Below are positions 9,520 to 19,237 of a stretch of DNA of 64,000 nucleotides, in pieces. Origin of the DNA: Carnobacterium viridans (GTDB lineage: Bacteria > Bacillota > Bacilli > Lactobacillales > Carnobacteriaceae). The stretch is taken from assembly GCF_900102725.1 (NCBI RefSeq), contig NZ_FNJW01000008.1:1364001-1428000 (forward strand), written 5' to 3'. The translations under genes and the position numbers were made by a program. Under the pieces are notes generated by a model, which saw only the letters and a program-made list of their open reading frames with translations, did no database searches and was not told where the DNA came from. Numbering within the stretch: position 1 is the first letter of the stretch; each line of letters opens with the position of its first letter.

Positions 9520-9729
9520 TTAAAATGCTTCTTTTAATGGTTGGCAAACTTCGCACTTGCGTTGATTTTTATTTTTAAATTTTGTAAAGGATTTCTCGAA
9601 TGTATTGCCGCATGCACATTCAAATTGTAGTTTTTGAGAAAAACCGTGATATTCTGTCGTTAGCAATTTGCTATCCGAATTTTTTTCAACAAATTCCTTG
9701 ATTGAATCGATTGTCCATTGTTTATTCAT
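9520..9729 (-). CDS. Small zinc-ribbon protein, DUF723-like
   Basis: A 69-residue protein from ATG 9729, chosen because GGAGGTG lies eight bases upstream; the frame extends to 9777 without support. The C-terminal half has a treble-clef-like zinc site: CACG, then KCEVC. The pattern SKLLTTEYHGFSQKLQFECACG resembles the DUF723 repeat found beside homing endonucleases and phage HNH proteins. No nuclease is adjacent. It could be an orphan DNA-binding module or a remnant of a selfish element. Function unknown. Confidence 0.65.
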   Translation of the reverse strand: MNKQWTIDSIKEFVEKNSDSKLLTTEYHGFSQKLQFECACGNTFEKSFTKFKNKNQRKCEVCQPLKEAF

Positions 9730-10195
9730 TTTCTTACACCTCCATAGTTTATTGATAGGCGGAGGCTTTCTTTGCATCCGTTCTAAGTAAACCTTAAGCT
9801 ATTCATTATAACACGAATAGATACAATTAAATAGATAGAAGGTATCTCTTTAAGTTAGCTCGAAGCACATCCAACTGCAGAAAGATTCTGTCAGGTAATC
9901 ATCAATCTGACTGAAACCTCAGAAGTTGCTAAATATTTAAGTCTCGTTGCGGAAAAATCTTGTTATAGTTAGATCAGAGAAAATCTATATATATAATTGT
10001 ATCAACTTCTCTAAACTTTCTTTCATAATATGTTTAATTGATAAAATACGAAAAGCGTCCTGTAACAGAATTTGCAGCAGAATAATAATGATTAGTAAGA
10101 AATTTGCGAATTTGAATCTTTTTTGTTTACTTACTAAATATAAGTGTTATACTCAACTTGTACTTCAAAAAAGACATTATAGGGGGAAAATAAAC
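9730..10195. other. Intergenic stretch with gene remnant and promoter
   Basis: It holds the divergent leader of the zinc-ribbon gene, the YdeI-family remnant, and an AT-rich promoter region for the F420-type reductase. Within the latter, TTAGTAAG (10092-10099) and CTTACTAA (10130-10137) form an inverted repeat, and a -10-like TATACT lies at 10148-10153. No intact gene is seen. Confidence 0.6.
9852..9972 (+). pseudogene. Remnant of a second YdeI-family gene
   Basis: From 9865 the frame reads AHPTAERFCQVIINLTETSE. This matches residues of the intact YdeI-family protein encoded at 6775-7344 (VHSSTESFCWVVINKTETSE), and nucleotide identity is obvious. A frameshift lies at about 9860, and a TAG follows shortly after the homologous stretch. 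The start and the remaining 140 or so codons are missing. It is a decayed tandem or dispersed duplicate. Confidence 0.75.
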
Positions 10196-10771
10196 ATGGC
10201 AAACATTACAATTTTTGGTAAAGGAAATATGGGTTCAGCAATTGGCGGTAACTTCGAAACAGCAGGAAACGTTGTGTCTTACATCGGTAGCGGTGAATCA
10301 TCAGATCAATTAGGCGATATCGTAGTATTGGCTGTTCCTTATTCAGCACTTTCTTCTATTGTGGAAGAAAATTCAGAAAAATTAGCTGGAAAAGTTGTTA
10401 TTGATATTACAAACCCGCTTGATTTTGCTACATTTGATTCTTTGGTTGTTCCTTCTGACAGTTCAGCAGCAGCTGAAGTTCAAAAAGCACTTCCAAACTC
10501 TAAAGTATTGAAAGCTTTCAACACAACATTTGCTGGAACTTTGACAAGCAAAACTATTGGTGATTCACATCCAACAACTGTTTTAGTTGCAGGTGACGAC
10601 ACAGATGCTAAGAATCAAGTTTTCGATGCTTTAGATGGCAGTGGTTTAGCGACTCTTGATGCTGGTTCTTTGAAGAGAGCACGCGAATTGGAAGCTTTAG
10701 GATTCCTACAATTGACTCTAGCTGGTTCTGAAAAAATTAGCTGGAATGGTGGATTTGGACTTTTCAATTAA
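10196..10771 (+). CDS. NADPH-dependent F420 reductase-like (Npdg family) oxidoreductase
   Basis: A 191-residue protein from ATG 10196 behind AGGGGGAAA; upstream codons in the same frame are AT-rich leader. It begins with the Rossmann motif ITIFGKGNMGSAIGG and continues with DIVVLAVPYSAL and VIDITNPLDF. KVLKAFNTTFAGTL and a C-terminal AGSEKISWNGGFGLFN follow, typical of F420-type NADP oxidoreductases. In lactic acid bacteria these are not expected to use F420; an NADPH-linked reduction of a small flavin, quinone or aldehyde is more likely (inference). It sits beside glutathione/formaldehyde genes. Confidence 0.82.
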   Translation: MANITIFGKGNMGSAIGGNFETAGNVVSYIGSGESSDQLGDIVVLAVPYSALSSIVEENSEKLAGKVVIDITNPLDFATFDSLVVPSDSSAAAEVQKALPNSKVLKAFNTTFAGTLTSKTIGDSHPTTVLVAGDDTDAKNQVFDALDGSGLATLDAGSLKRARELEALGFLQLTLAGSEKISWNGGFGLFN

Positions 10772-10845
10772 TTATAAATAATTGAACTGTGCTCCATTTA
10801 CGTTCCTTAAATATACTAGTAAAAATTAAATAGTTAGTATTAAAT

Positions 10846-10884
10846 AAGATCTTGAAAACTCTATTAAAGAGTGCTCAAGGTCTT
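10846..10884. terminator. Terminator-like hairpin
   Basis: AAGATCTTGA pairs with TCAAGGTCTT, with an inner ACTCT/AGAGT stem. It lies 75 bases after the F420-type reductase gene. The following T tract is weak on both strands. Confidence 0.6.
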
Positions 10885-10943
10885 ATTTGAAGGTTATCCT
10901 GACTTAGATTGTTTGTATTATTGAGTATATTTTATAGTTTAAA

Positions 10944-11006
10944 AACAGCTAACTGACAAGTATAAATCCGGTAGTAAACCAGACTCCTAATTGTCAATTA
11001 GCTGTT
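10944..11006. repeat. 16-base inverted repeat with 31-base loop
   Basis: Arms AACAGCTAACTGACAA (10944-10959) and TTGTCAATTAGCTGTT (10991-11006) pair at 15 of 16 positions. No coding potential inside. It could be a small non-autonomous element, an RNA structure or a terminator without a U tract. Confidence 0.6.
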
Positions 11007-11106
11007 AAAGAGAACTATTTAAATGCTAACAATTCTTTACAATAATTGAAGTATCAACAAAAATAGTGTTAACTTATTATTTGATTTTTTTTTAAAAAGA
11101 GAATCC

Positions 11107-11688
11107 TTATACTTGTAACGTACCCTTTAGTTCCGCAGCTTTAGTAGCAATTAAATCCATTAACTCAGGAGACAAGGTATCGTAAGTCGGTAGTCCCAGA
11201 TTATTTAATTCTTTACGAACATCCGCCATTTTAGAAGCTGGTGTACCTGTTTCGATTACAGATGAAACAAAGGCTGCGAATTTTGGTGCAGACCATCCTT
11301 TTTCTTCTGATAATTCTGTATGAATAAAGTCTAATCCGTAAAATGCATGATTTTTATTTTCTATACGACCATACATATGTGCACCACAATCTCTACAATA
11401 ATGTCTTTGGATTGCCGCTGTTTCATCAACTACTTCTAACTTATCTTCATTGTTAATGACTTCAACTGTTTCACGAGAAACTACAGCTACTAAAGAAAAC
11501 CTAGCGTCTTCTGGTTTCCAACACTGAGAACAGCCACATGCGTGGTTGTGTAGCGTTTGCGAGCTTACTTTGACCTCTACTTTATTCGATTCACAAAGAC
11601 ACGTTAATGTGCCCCCACCGAATCCTTCTACTTCAGGGTAATCTTGGATTCCGTTATCTAATCTTGGGTGTAATTTAATGTTAGTCAT
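11107..11688 (-). CDS. gfa: Gfa-family formaldehyde-activating enzyme homologue
   Basis: A 193-residue protein from ATG 11688, eight bases after AAGGAG; the GTG at 11697 is closer than optimal. It has the zinc-binding cysteine pattern of the Gfa family: CLCES, CGCSQC, then HYCRDCGAH. Family members promote condensation of formaldehyde with glutathione to S-hydroxymethylglutathione, though for many homologues the role is debated. The length (about 190) is typical. It is encoded on the same strand as the class III alcohol dehydrogenase, which oxidises the adduct, so a formaldehyde or methylglyoxal stress role fits. Confidence 0.85.
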   Translation of the reverse strand: MTNIKLHPRLDNGIQDYPEVEGFGGGTLTCLCESNKVEVKVSSQTLHNHACGCSQCWKPEDARFSLVAVVSRETVEVINNEDKLEVVDETAAIQRHYCRDCGAHMYGRIENKNHAFYGLDFIHTELSEEKGWSAPKFAAFVSSVIETGTPASKMADVRKELNNLGLPTYDTLSPELMDLIATKAAELKGTLQV

Positions 11689-11927
11689 ATACTTCACTCC
11701 TTGGATTTATTGTTTTTGATTCAGCGATATGAAACTCTAACTGTTCTTTTATAAATGATGAAATCATCTAATAGTTCTAAACATGTCCACTTGATATCCA
11801 AACAATCAAAAGATGATTCTTTTATTTCACGACTGCAGTTAGCTTAATCGTCTCCAATTCCTTTTTTTAGAATGGATTTGCATCGCTGATTGTTTTTCTA
11901 AAAAATTATTTGCGAAAAAAACAATTC

Positions 11928-13076
<1,149 letters not shown>

Positions 13077-13088
13077 CTATTATAAATG

Positions 13089-13116
13089 TTAATACTGACA
13101 TTTTTGTCACTACTAA
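13089..13116. promoter_or_regulatory. Candidate HxlR operator
   Basis: An imperfect inverted repeat of 12-base arms (TTAATACTGACA and TGTCACTACTAA, 10 of 12 paired) around TTTT, with a perfect TGACA/TGTCA core. It lies between the divergent adhC and hxlR starts, where an autoregulatory HxlR protein would bind. Confidence 0.55.
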
Positions 13117-13160
13117 ATTTAACAAATAATTCTTTTTACATATGGGAGGATATGATTAAG

Positions 13161-13499
13161 ATGATTATTCATAAAGGAAAAGAATTTTATACGGATAAAG
13201 ATTTAGCGCTGTCTGTAATTGGTGGACGTTGGAAAGTTGCTATCGTCTGGGCCCTGTTGCAAGAAACTCCACTGCGTCTTAGTGAATTAAAAAAAATATT
13301 ACCAGACGTCAATCAAAGAATGCTGATTCGTCAATTAAGAGAACTAGAAGAAGACAAAATTATCGAAAGAACTGTTTATCCGGTCGTACCCCCAAAGGTT
13401 GATTATAAATTAACTGATATAGGCTTAAGCTTAGAGCCTATTGTAACAGCGATTTGTGATTGGGGAGAAACCTTCCATCAGTTTCTAGATTCAAAATGA
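13161..13499 (+). CDS. HxlR-family winged-helix regulator
   Basis: ATG 13161 lies eleven bases after GGGAGG; ATG 13152, only two bases away, is an alternative giving three more residues. The 112-residue product carries the HxlR signature: LALSVIGGRWKVAIVWALL, LRLSELKKILPDVNQRML, then LEEDKIIERTVYP and YKLTDIGLSL. Members respond to aldehydes or oxidative signals, and HxlR itself activates formaldehyde fixation in Bacillus. Divergence from adhC strongly suggests control of the aldehyde detoxification genes here. No cysteine lies near the N-terminus, so a thiol-switch mechanism is not evident. Confidence 0.88.
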   Translation: MIIHKGKEFYTDKDLALSVIGGRWKVAIVWALLQETPLRLSELKKILPDVNQRMLIRQLRELEEDKIIERTVYPVVPPKVDYKLTDIGLSLEPIVTAICDWGETFHQFLDSK

Positions 13500-13829
13500 A
13501 GTTGCTGTCATCGCATTCCGTTCATAAGCAGTCAATACAAAGCGTATAAATGGTATTTTAGTTGACCAAATAACAAAGTGAACTAGGATTAGGTTAAGGT
13601 AGCTTCGACGGCACCATGACAAGGAATTTCTTCATCTAAACTAGTATGAAAGAAGATTGACATTTGCATCAGGATTACCTGAACTATATAGAAGGAATTT
13701 AAGGAGTGTAACATCTCTGGTATAAAGTGAATGAATCTTTTTAACAGACTATTATTTAAACTCGTTTATCACTAAAAAAGAAGATACTCTCGATAATGAA
13801 TCGAGAACATCTTCTTTTTGTTTCTTGAC
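13500..13829. other. Intergenic stretch, no assignable gene
   Basis: On the minus strand, around 13600-13690, the short open stretch FFHTSLDEEIPCHGAVEATL looks protein-like but has no start or homologous continuation. It may be a gene fossil. The right end holds a terminator. Nothing else is supported. Confidence 0.4.
13775..13820. terminator. Bidirectional terminator
   Basis: Two-part stem AAAAGAAGAT/ATCTTCTTTT with inner CTCGAT/ATCGAG, between convergent hxlR and the PHP hydrolase gene. Confidence 0.85.
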
Positions 13830-14618
13830 TTAAAGTTTCACTTTAGCAAGGTTGATATCGTAACGTCCGCCTACCTTTTGCAATTCTTTTAACGCTTTTT
13901 TCAGTAGCGTTGCTGCTTCAACTTTCTGACTAATGCCTTTATCAATCTCGACAGTATAAGCTCTTTTTTCAATTTCGTATTTCAATCCATCAATAGTGTC
14001 AACTTCTTTTTCAAAATCATTGTACAACACACCATATTGGAGATACTGATGTGTATCACTTCCCGCTAAAACCGGCTTATTGTATTTAGCAGCTATAGCT
14101 TCAATGTTCTTTTCGTTACTCATTCCCATTAATCCTGTATCTTTCCCATTCAAATCAAAGAAGTCATAACAGTCAATCAGTTCATCAGATAATGCTAAAT
14201 TGTTGCATCCGCTTCGGTAAACATGTGCAGCCCCAAAAAGCACATTGTATTCTTTGATGATGGAAAATAAGGCTTTTGCTGGTAGAAATGCTTCATTTGG
14301 TTCTGGTAAAACGCGACGACGGATCTCTAAAATATCTTCGAATCGCCCGATAACTAAATTATGGCCACCTTCTTGAATATCTACTTCTAATCCAGGGAAT
14401 ACACGTACACCTTCTACTAGATAAGTGTCTCCATCTTTTGGGTAGTTCTCTGTAATGTAGCCATAAATTTTTTCGAATTCTTGAGTGTTGAAATGCTCCG
14501 TCAGACAGAGTGCATCCAAGCCTCTTCTTTTTGCCTCTTTAAATAACTGTACAGTATATTCTTCTGAGAATGGTAAGTTTTTAGCTAATTTACCATGTGT
14601 GTGAAAATCTATTTTCAA
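13830..14618 (-). CDS. PHP-domain metal-dependent hydrolase
   Basis: A 262-residue protein of the polymerase-and-histidinol-phosphatase superfamily. Metal-binding motifs in order are IDFHTHG at the N-terminus, CLTEHF around residue 40, GLEVDI, FGAAHVYRSG and AGSDTH near residue 190. The length is that of stand-alone PHP phosphoesterases. It is last in a minus-strand cluster, after an ECF transporter S component, a double ATPase and a T component, separated from the T gene by 15 bases. It may dephosphorylate or hydrolyse the imported compound in the cytosol (inference). The substrate is unknown. Confidence 0.82.
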   Translation of the reverse strand: MKIDFHTHGKLAKNLPFSEEYTVQLFKEAKRRGLDALCLTEHFNTQEFEKIYGYITENYPKDGDTYLVEGVRVFPGLEVDIQEGGHNLVIGRFEDILEIRRRVLPEPNEAFLPAKALFSIIKEYNVLFGAAHVYRSGCNNLALSDELIDCYDFFDLNGKDTGLMGMSNEKNIEAIAAKYNKPVLAGSDTHQYLQYGVLYNDFEKEVDTIDGLKYEIEKRAYTVEIDKGISQKVEAATLLKKALKELQKVGGRYDINLAKVKL

Positions 14619-14633
14619 AATAAGTTCCTCCGT

Positions 14634-15470
14634 TTAAACTAATTTAGGTGCGATAAGCGCTGCCGTAACGACTAAAGCAAAATACAAAACTGAACTTGCT
14701 AAAAATACAAGATCTTTTGAAGTGAAGTTTAATGTCTTCAATTTCATTTTTTTCACTCTTGGATCTGTCATTGAATTACGGTAGCCTTTTATTTCTAGTG
14801 CTTCTACTGTTGTTCGGCTTCGTTTAGCCATATTCAACATCAAGGGATAGAATGAACGCATGACGATTTTTAATTGATACATAATGAAACGGATTTTACC
14901 CATAAAGCCTGTTGAATCAGGTTGTACACCTCTCAATCGATAAGAAAGATTAACACTCTGGAATTCTTCCATAATGATCGGTAAGATTCGGTAACCATAA
15001 GAAATACTGAATGCAAACTGATCAGGCAAACCAATCGATAGAAGTCCATTAGATAATTTATCAGGATCCATCCCTGCAAAGGTCGTAATTGAAGCTAATG
15101 AGACGACTCCGATTTTCAAAGTCAGCTGGAGCACTGGAATCAATGCAGTCCAATCACCGCCGAATAATAAAATGAATAAAAACAGGAAACCTGTTTCTGA
15201 CAAAAGACCGATACAAAAGACGAATAAAATAAGCGGTACTGTTCGTGCTAACTTAGTCGTGATAGCTACGAAAATAAATAAACCCGCTAATACCCAATAA
15301 TTTGTAATGAACCAGGGAACGATCCCGAAGAGCACATACCACATGAATAATGTACGAGGATCTAGTGCGGCAACAAAAGTTTCATCATTCCCGTAAGCAT
15401 TTTTCAACACTTGATTTTTCAAGGTCGTGATCGTAAATTTATCTAAGAAATTTTCATTCACTTTCATCAT
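14634..15470 (-). CDS. ECF transporter T component (EcfT/CbiQ family)
   Basis: A 278-residue membrane protein with five or so hydrophobic segments (about residues 35-130 and 250-275). The cytosolic coupling region is SYRLRGVQPD then RSRTTVEALEIKGYR, matching the two Ala-Arg-Gly-like coupling helices of EcfT that contact the ATPases. It overlaps the ATPase gene by four bases. It forms the energy-coupling scaffold with the fused ATPase and the adjacent S component. Because all three subunits are encoded together, this is a dedicated (group I type) ECF system. Confidence 0.88.
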   Translation of the reverse strand: MMKVNENFLDKFTITTLKNQVLKNAYGNDETFVAALDPRTLFMWYVLFGIVPWFITNYWVLAGLFIFVAITTKLARTVPLILFVFCIGLLSETGFLFLFILLFGGDWTALIPVLQLTLKIGVVSLASITTFAGMDPDKLSNGLLSIGLPDQFAFSISYGYRILPIIMEEFQSVNLSYRLRGVQPDSTGFMGKIRFIMYQLKIVMRSFYPLMLNMAKRSRTTVEALEIKGYRNSMTDPRVKKMKLKTLNFTSKDLVFLASSVLYFALVVTAALIAPKLV

Positions 15471-17188
15471 GATAAGACCCCTTCTTTCTTCTGTAACTGA
15501 TCCACGAATTGATCAACTGTGTAGATAGAAGCATCTGGATTCATCGCTTTTGCCAATTTAAAGATTTCTGGTGGATCGATTCCAGCTAACTGAAGTAATG
15601 TTTCGTCATGAAAAATTTCTTCTCTTGTACCGTTCCCAATGACTTTTCCTTCATGAAGAACGACAATCCGATTCGCCCACTCTGCTACTAATTGCATATC
15701 ATGTGTGGCAATAATAGTTGTTTCCAAGCTGTCTTTTAAATCATCAAGTGTCTTTGTAATGCTTTTTCTGGTTGCAATATCCAGATTGGCTGTTGGTTCA
15801 TCCAACAGCATGATTTGCGGATTCAACGCTACACCGATTGCTAAAGAAGCTCTGCGCATCTGTCCGCCACTGAGTAACCGTCCATCTCTTTCTGCTAGCT
15901 CTACTAAATCAAACTGTTCTAACAGAGCCTCCGTTCGTTCTTTGTATCCTTTTATATTTCTTGCTTTCATTGAAAATGCAATATCGCGTTTGATGCTGTC
16001 ATCGATAAACATATTTTCAGGATTTTGATAAACATAACTGATCGTATCTGAGATCTGTTCTGGTTTTAACCGAATAATATCCTTGCCATCTAACTCGATT
16101 TCTCCGCTATCTGGTTTGATCAGTCCTGTCAGTAATTTAAGCAACGTAGATTTACCTGCACCGTTGTTCCCAATCAATGCTACTCTCTCGCCTTTGTTGA
16201 TTGTAAGATTCAAAGAATCAAAGATAAGTTTTTTATCTCCTTTGATCATATCGTAACTGAGCGAAACGTCTTTTAAATAAATCATCGCATCCGTTTGTTT
16301 TGAATGAATAATAGGTATCCTTTTTTCAACAGTCTGGAGTGCATATTCTTTGAAATACTCTTTTCCTTGATCGTGATTGATTGGTAAGAGACTTGCATTC
16401 CTTTCAGAATGCTGCGCTAATTGATGCGCTGCTTGTGTAATTTGTGGTGGAAAGATCGAACCCTTCATCAATTCTTCTACCTTAACAAGTGCTTCTTTTA
16501 CAGGTAATTTCCACTGAATCCGATTATCTTTCATGAAGATAACCGAATCACAATACTTACCAATAAAGTCTGTATGGTGTTCGATTACGACGATTGTCTT
16601 ACCTAACTCTTTATTGAATCGCTTCAATACATCATACGTTTTGAGTGCATGAAAGGGATCCAGTTGCGCTATGGGTTCATCCAGAACCAGGATATCTGGT
16701 CTTAAAGCTGTCATTCCCGCTAATGCCAATAAATGCTTTTGACCACCAGAGAGCTGCCAGATATATTCATCTGATTGTTCTTCTAGCCCCGTTAACTCTA
16801 AGGCTTCCATCCCACGTTCAATATAATCTTCCAAACCATTGTTCAAACATGAAAAGGCAGCATCATCCAACACTTTTGGACGAATTAGCTGGTTTTCAAA
16901 ATCCTGATAGACATAGCCAATCGTATGTGCCAAGTCTGAAACGGTTGAATCCACAGTTTCGACGCCATTTATTTTAAGGGATCCGCTCACATCACCATCG
17001 ATAAAATGTGGGATGACACCGTTCAACAACTTGCATAGAGTTGATTTACCCGTTCCATTGTTTCCAACGATAGCTACGAATTCTCCATCTTCAATCGTTA
17101 AATTGATATTTTCTAGTTGATAATTTTCCTGACTTGGATAATTAAAGTAGAGATTTTTGATTTCAATCAAATTACTCACCTGCACCAA
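15467..17188 (-). CDS. ECF transporter fused double ATP-binding protein
   Basis: A 573-residue protein carrying two complete ABC ATPase domains. The first has Walker A GNNGTGKST, signature LSGGQKHLLALAG and LVLDEP (about residues 8-235). The second has GNNGAGKST, LSGGQMRRASLA and MLLDEP (about 305-535). It corresponds to EcfA and EcfA' fused, as in YkoD-like proteins. TTG 17188 overlaps the end of the upstream S-component gene. TTG 17170, directly behind GCAGGTGAG, is an equally good start and would begin LIEIKNL. It powers uptake by ATP hydrolysis on the inner membrane face. Confidence 0.9.
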   Translation of the reverse strand: MVQVSNLIEIKNLYFNYPSQENYQLENINLTIEDGEFVAIVGNNGTGKSTLCKLLNGVIPHFIDGDVSGSLKINGVETVDSTVSDLAHTIGYVYQDFENQLIRPKVLDDAAFSCLNNGLEDYIERGMEALELTGLEEQSDEYIWQLSGGQKHLLALAGMTALRPDILVLDEPIAQLDPFHALKTYDVLKRFNKELGKTIVVIEHHTDFIGKYCDSVIFMKDNRIQWKLPVKEALVKVEELMKGSIFPPQITQAAHQLAQHSERNASLLPINHDQGKEYFKEYALQTVEKRIPIIHSKQTDAMIYLKDVSLSYDMIKGDKKLIFDSLNLTINKGERVALIGNNGAGKSTLLKLLTGLIKPDSGEIELDGKDIIRLKPEQISDTISYVYQNPENMFIDDSIKRDIAFSMKARNIKGYKERTEALLEQFDLVELAERDGRLLSGGQMRRASLAIGVALNPQIMLLDEPTANLDIATRKSITKTLDDLKDSLETTIIATHDMQLVAEWANRIVVLHEGKVIGNGTREEIFHDETLLQLAGIDPPEIFKLAKAMNPDASIYTVDQFVDQLQKKEGVLS

Positions 17189-18026
17189 TCGTTTTATTTT
17201 TTCTGATAACCAGTATAATGCCTACAATCAAAGCTAACGTAATGACAATGCCTGCAAAGACTGCTTCAGGACTTTCAGCCCAACTTGCTTCCCAGTCGAT
17301 AAAGTTGATTCCTGTTTCTGCCATGAATTCAGTTGTGACAGCTATTAGGAAGAAACCGATTGCCATCAAGATGGCTTTAACGTTTAATACTGCTCCAAAT
17401 GTGGGTCTATTTTCAGGGGTTCTTGGACGCATGCCCAGTAAGGGTTCAATTTTTTTATATAATCGTGGTACTAAAAATAACGTTGGGAGTACACAGAATA
17501 AGATTCCAGAAAAGAGCAAATCATTTACAATTGCAAATCCTTCAGTAAAAAATACTGATTCAGGTAACCCTTGAACAGCCTCAAAATCTTCAATCGCAAA
17601 CACTACTTTTGTGATGTCAACTAGTCCACCTAAAAATTGGTGAATGAAAATACCAGTAAACGAAGCGATGGCAACTTGGACTTTATTCAGAGGATCATTG
17701 ACCATCATACCAGCAATATAGATACCTAAAGAGAATAGAACAAATTTTTCAACTTCTCCGACACCACCGAATTGGCCTAACATAATTTCACTAAAGATCA
17801 CTTCTCCAGTTGCTGCACCTAACGCAGCTGATAATGGATCAAATAAAATCGCCAATGTTAAAGGAATAAAAGCAAAATACTCAACTGATAATTCAACGAC
17901 ACCTAATTGAACAGACGGAATCAATTCAGTGAACAATGTAGCCAGACCGTATAAAGACATAGATAAGACAAAAATCATCATCTTTTGTGATTGCGTAAGT
18001 ATCGTTCGTTTTCCTTTTAATTGCAA
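17172..18026 (-). CDS. ECF transporter S component, substrate unknown
   Basis: A 284-residue membrane protein with about six hydrophobic segments, one ending in a Gly/Ala-rich helix (LTLAILFDPLSAALGAATGE). It resembles the S-component-like membrane proteins encoded with fused EcfA and EcfT, and is longer than most (usual S components have 180-200 residues). An additional C-terminal helix pair follows a basic linker (RTPENRPTFG). It binds the transported solute and docks onto EcfT. It is first of the cluster, 200 bases from the divergent RpiR regulator. A vitamin or a sugar-like ligand is possible; sequence does not decide. Confidence 0.78.
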   Translation of the reverse strand: MQLKGKRTILTQSQKMMIFVLSMSLYGLATLFTELIPSVQLGVVELSVEYFAFIPLTLAILFDPLSAALGAATGEVIFSEIMLGQFGGVGEVEKFVLFSLGIYIAGMMVNDPLNKVQVAIASFTGIFIHQFLGGLVDITKVVFAIEDFEAVQGLPESVFFTEGFAIVNDLLFSGILFCVLPTLFLVPRLYKKIEPLLGMRPRTPENRPTFGAVLNVKAILMAIGFFLIAVTTEFMAETGINFIDWEASWAESPEAVFAGIVITLALIVGIILVIRKNKTIGAGE

Positions 18027-18143
18027 AGTAATTCCTCCAATAGTTTATGTTTTATTTAGTACGTGCACATCTTACCGAACGAATGTAAATTACGCGCAAA
18101 TTTATAGTAAAAATGTAGTGTTTTTTTCATTGAATTTGTAAAA

Positions 18144-18157
18144 GAAAATTAATTTTC
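18144..18157. promoter_or_regulatory. Candidate RpiR operator palindrome
   Basis: A perfect 14-base palindrome GAAAATTAATTTTC in the intergenic region between the divergent ECF operon and the rpiR-type gene. Its AT content means chance occurrence is not excluded. Confidence 0.45.
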
Positions 18158-18226
18158 ATTAACAAACTCATTAAAATGAAAGATTGTGCTACAATAAATG
18201 ATAAGTAACCCTTAAAGGAGGAAAAC

Positions 18227-19066
18227 ATGGCTACACATACCTTTACCATTCCTAAGGATTCACTGACCAAAAGTCAGCTTGTAATATTGGAATATATCTA
18301 CTCGAATATTGAAACGATTCCTTTTTTAAGCATAACAGAGCTTTCTAATGAACTAGGAATTAGCGATGCAACCATCACTCGTTTTTCAAAAAAAGTTGGT
18401 TATCCGTCATTTAAAGAAATGAAAATGGCCATTTTTTCTGACATACAAGTCTCTCCTGCTAAAAAACTCCAAAATAGTTTTGAAGAAGGTGACTTGAATG
18501 CTAAAGACAATTTACTCATTTTCAAAGAAATTCAGCATTTGATAGAAACCGTCTCTCATCTGGATATGCAAACATTGAATCAGGCGATTCACTTACTGTT
18601 AAAAGCTAAAAAAATCTATGTATTTGCCAAAGGTGCTGCTAAAAGTCCTGCTGACTTACTCGTTTTCCGTTTGAATCGCTTTGACTTGGATATCCAGCTT
18701 GTTACTGCAAGTGGTTCAGAACTTTTCGAGAAATTAAACAACCTTTCGCAAGAAGATGCCATTGTCCTTTTTGGGTTCGGTTCTGTCCCTAGAGAAATCA
18801 AACTGGTAGAAGACTATGGAAAAAAAATCAAAGTTCCTATTCTGTCTTTTGCAGATAGGCATTATAACTCTACTTCTGAAGAAGGTGTTACAACCTTTTT
18901 TGTAGCACGAGGCCTACCCGATGACTACCATTCCATGACGTCAGTCGTAGCCCTGATTGATACGCTGATCGTTGAAATGGCGAAACAGATGCCTGAAGAA
19001 AAAAAACAGCAACTTGAAAATTTATTTTCACTTAAAGAAGAATACAAGCATACTATTCCAAGATAG
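18227..19066 (+). CDS. RpiR/MurR-family regulator
   Basis: A 279-residue protein with an N-terminal HTH_6 domain (SITELSNELGISDATITRFSK) and a C-terminal SIS sugar-phosphate isomerase-like domain (KIYVFAKGAAKSPADLLVFR, then AIVLFGFGSVPRE). Members sense phosphosugars. It starts at ATG 18227 behind AAAGGAGG and is divergent from the ECF-PHP operon, which it probably controls. Its SIS domain suggests a phosphorylated sugar-like effector, possibly derived from the ECF substrate and removed by the PHP hydrolase (inference). Confidence 0.88.
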   Translation: MATHTFTIPKDSLTKSQLVILEYIYSNIETIPFLSITELSNELGISDATITRFSKKVGYPSFKEMKMAIFSDIQVSPAKKLQNSFEEGDLNAKDNLLIFKEIQHLIETVSHLDMQTLNQAIHLLLKAKKIYVFAKGAAKSPADLLVFRLNRFDLDIQLVTASGSELFEKLNNLSQEDAIVLFGFGSVPREIKLVEDYGKKIKVPILSFADRHYNSTSEEGVTTFFVARGLPDDYHSMTSVVALIDTLIVEMAKQMPEEKKQQLENLFSLKEEYKHTIPR

Positions 19067-19184
19067 TTTTACATTATCGATATCGATAGAATTATCTCTT
19101 AATTGCTTAATCTATTTTTGTACTAGAGTAAAACTCATGGTCAAAGTAACATAACAAACTTTTTATTTCGATTTCAAAAAAAAT

Positions 19185-19220
19185 ACCCTATTCTATCATT
19201 TTTATATGACAGAATAGGGT
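19185..19220. terminator. Bidirectional terminator
   Basis: ACCCTATTCT pairs with AGAATAGGGT, with an A-run on the left side, between the rpiR-type gene and the YtxH gene. Confidence 0.8.
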
Positions 19221-19237
19221 GGCTTATTTTAATGTAC

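Larger units (their letters stand above)
10772..11106. other. Intergenic stretch with two inverted repeats
   Basis: A terminator-like hairpin lies at 10846-10884. A 16-base inverted repeat with one mismatch spans 10944-11006, with a 31-base loop. The rest is AT-rich with no supported gene. Confidence 0.6.
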
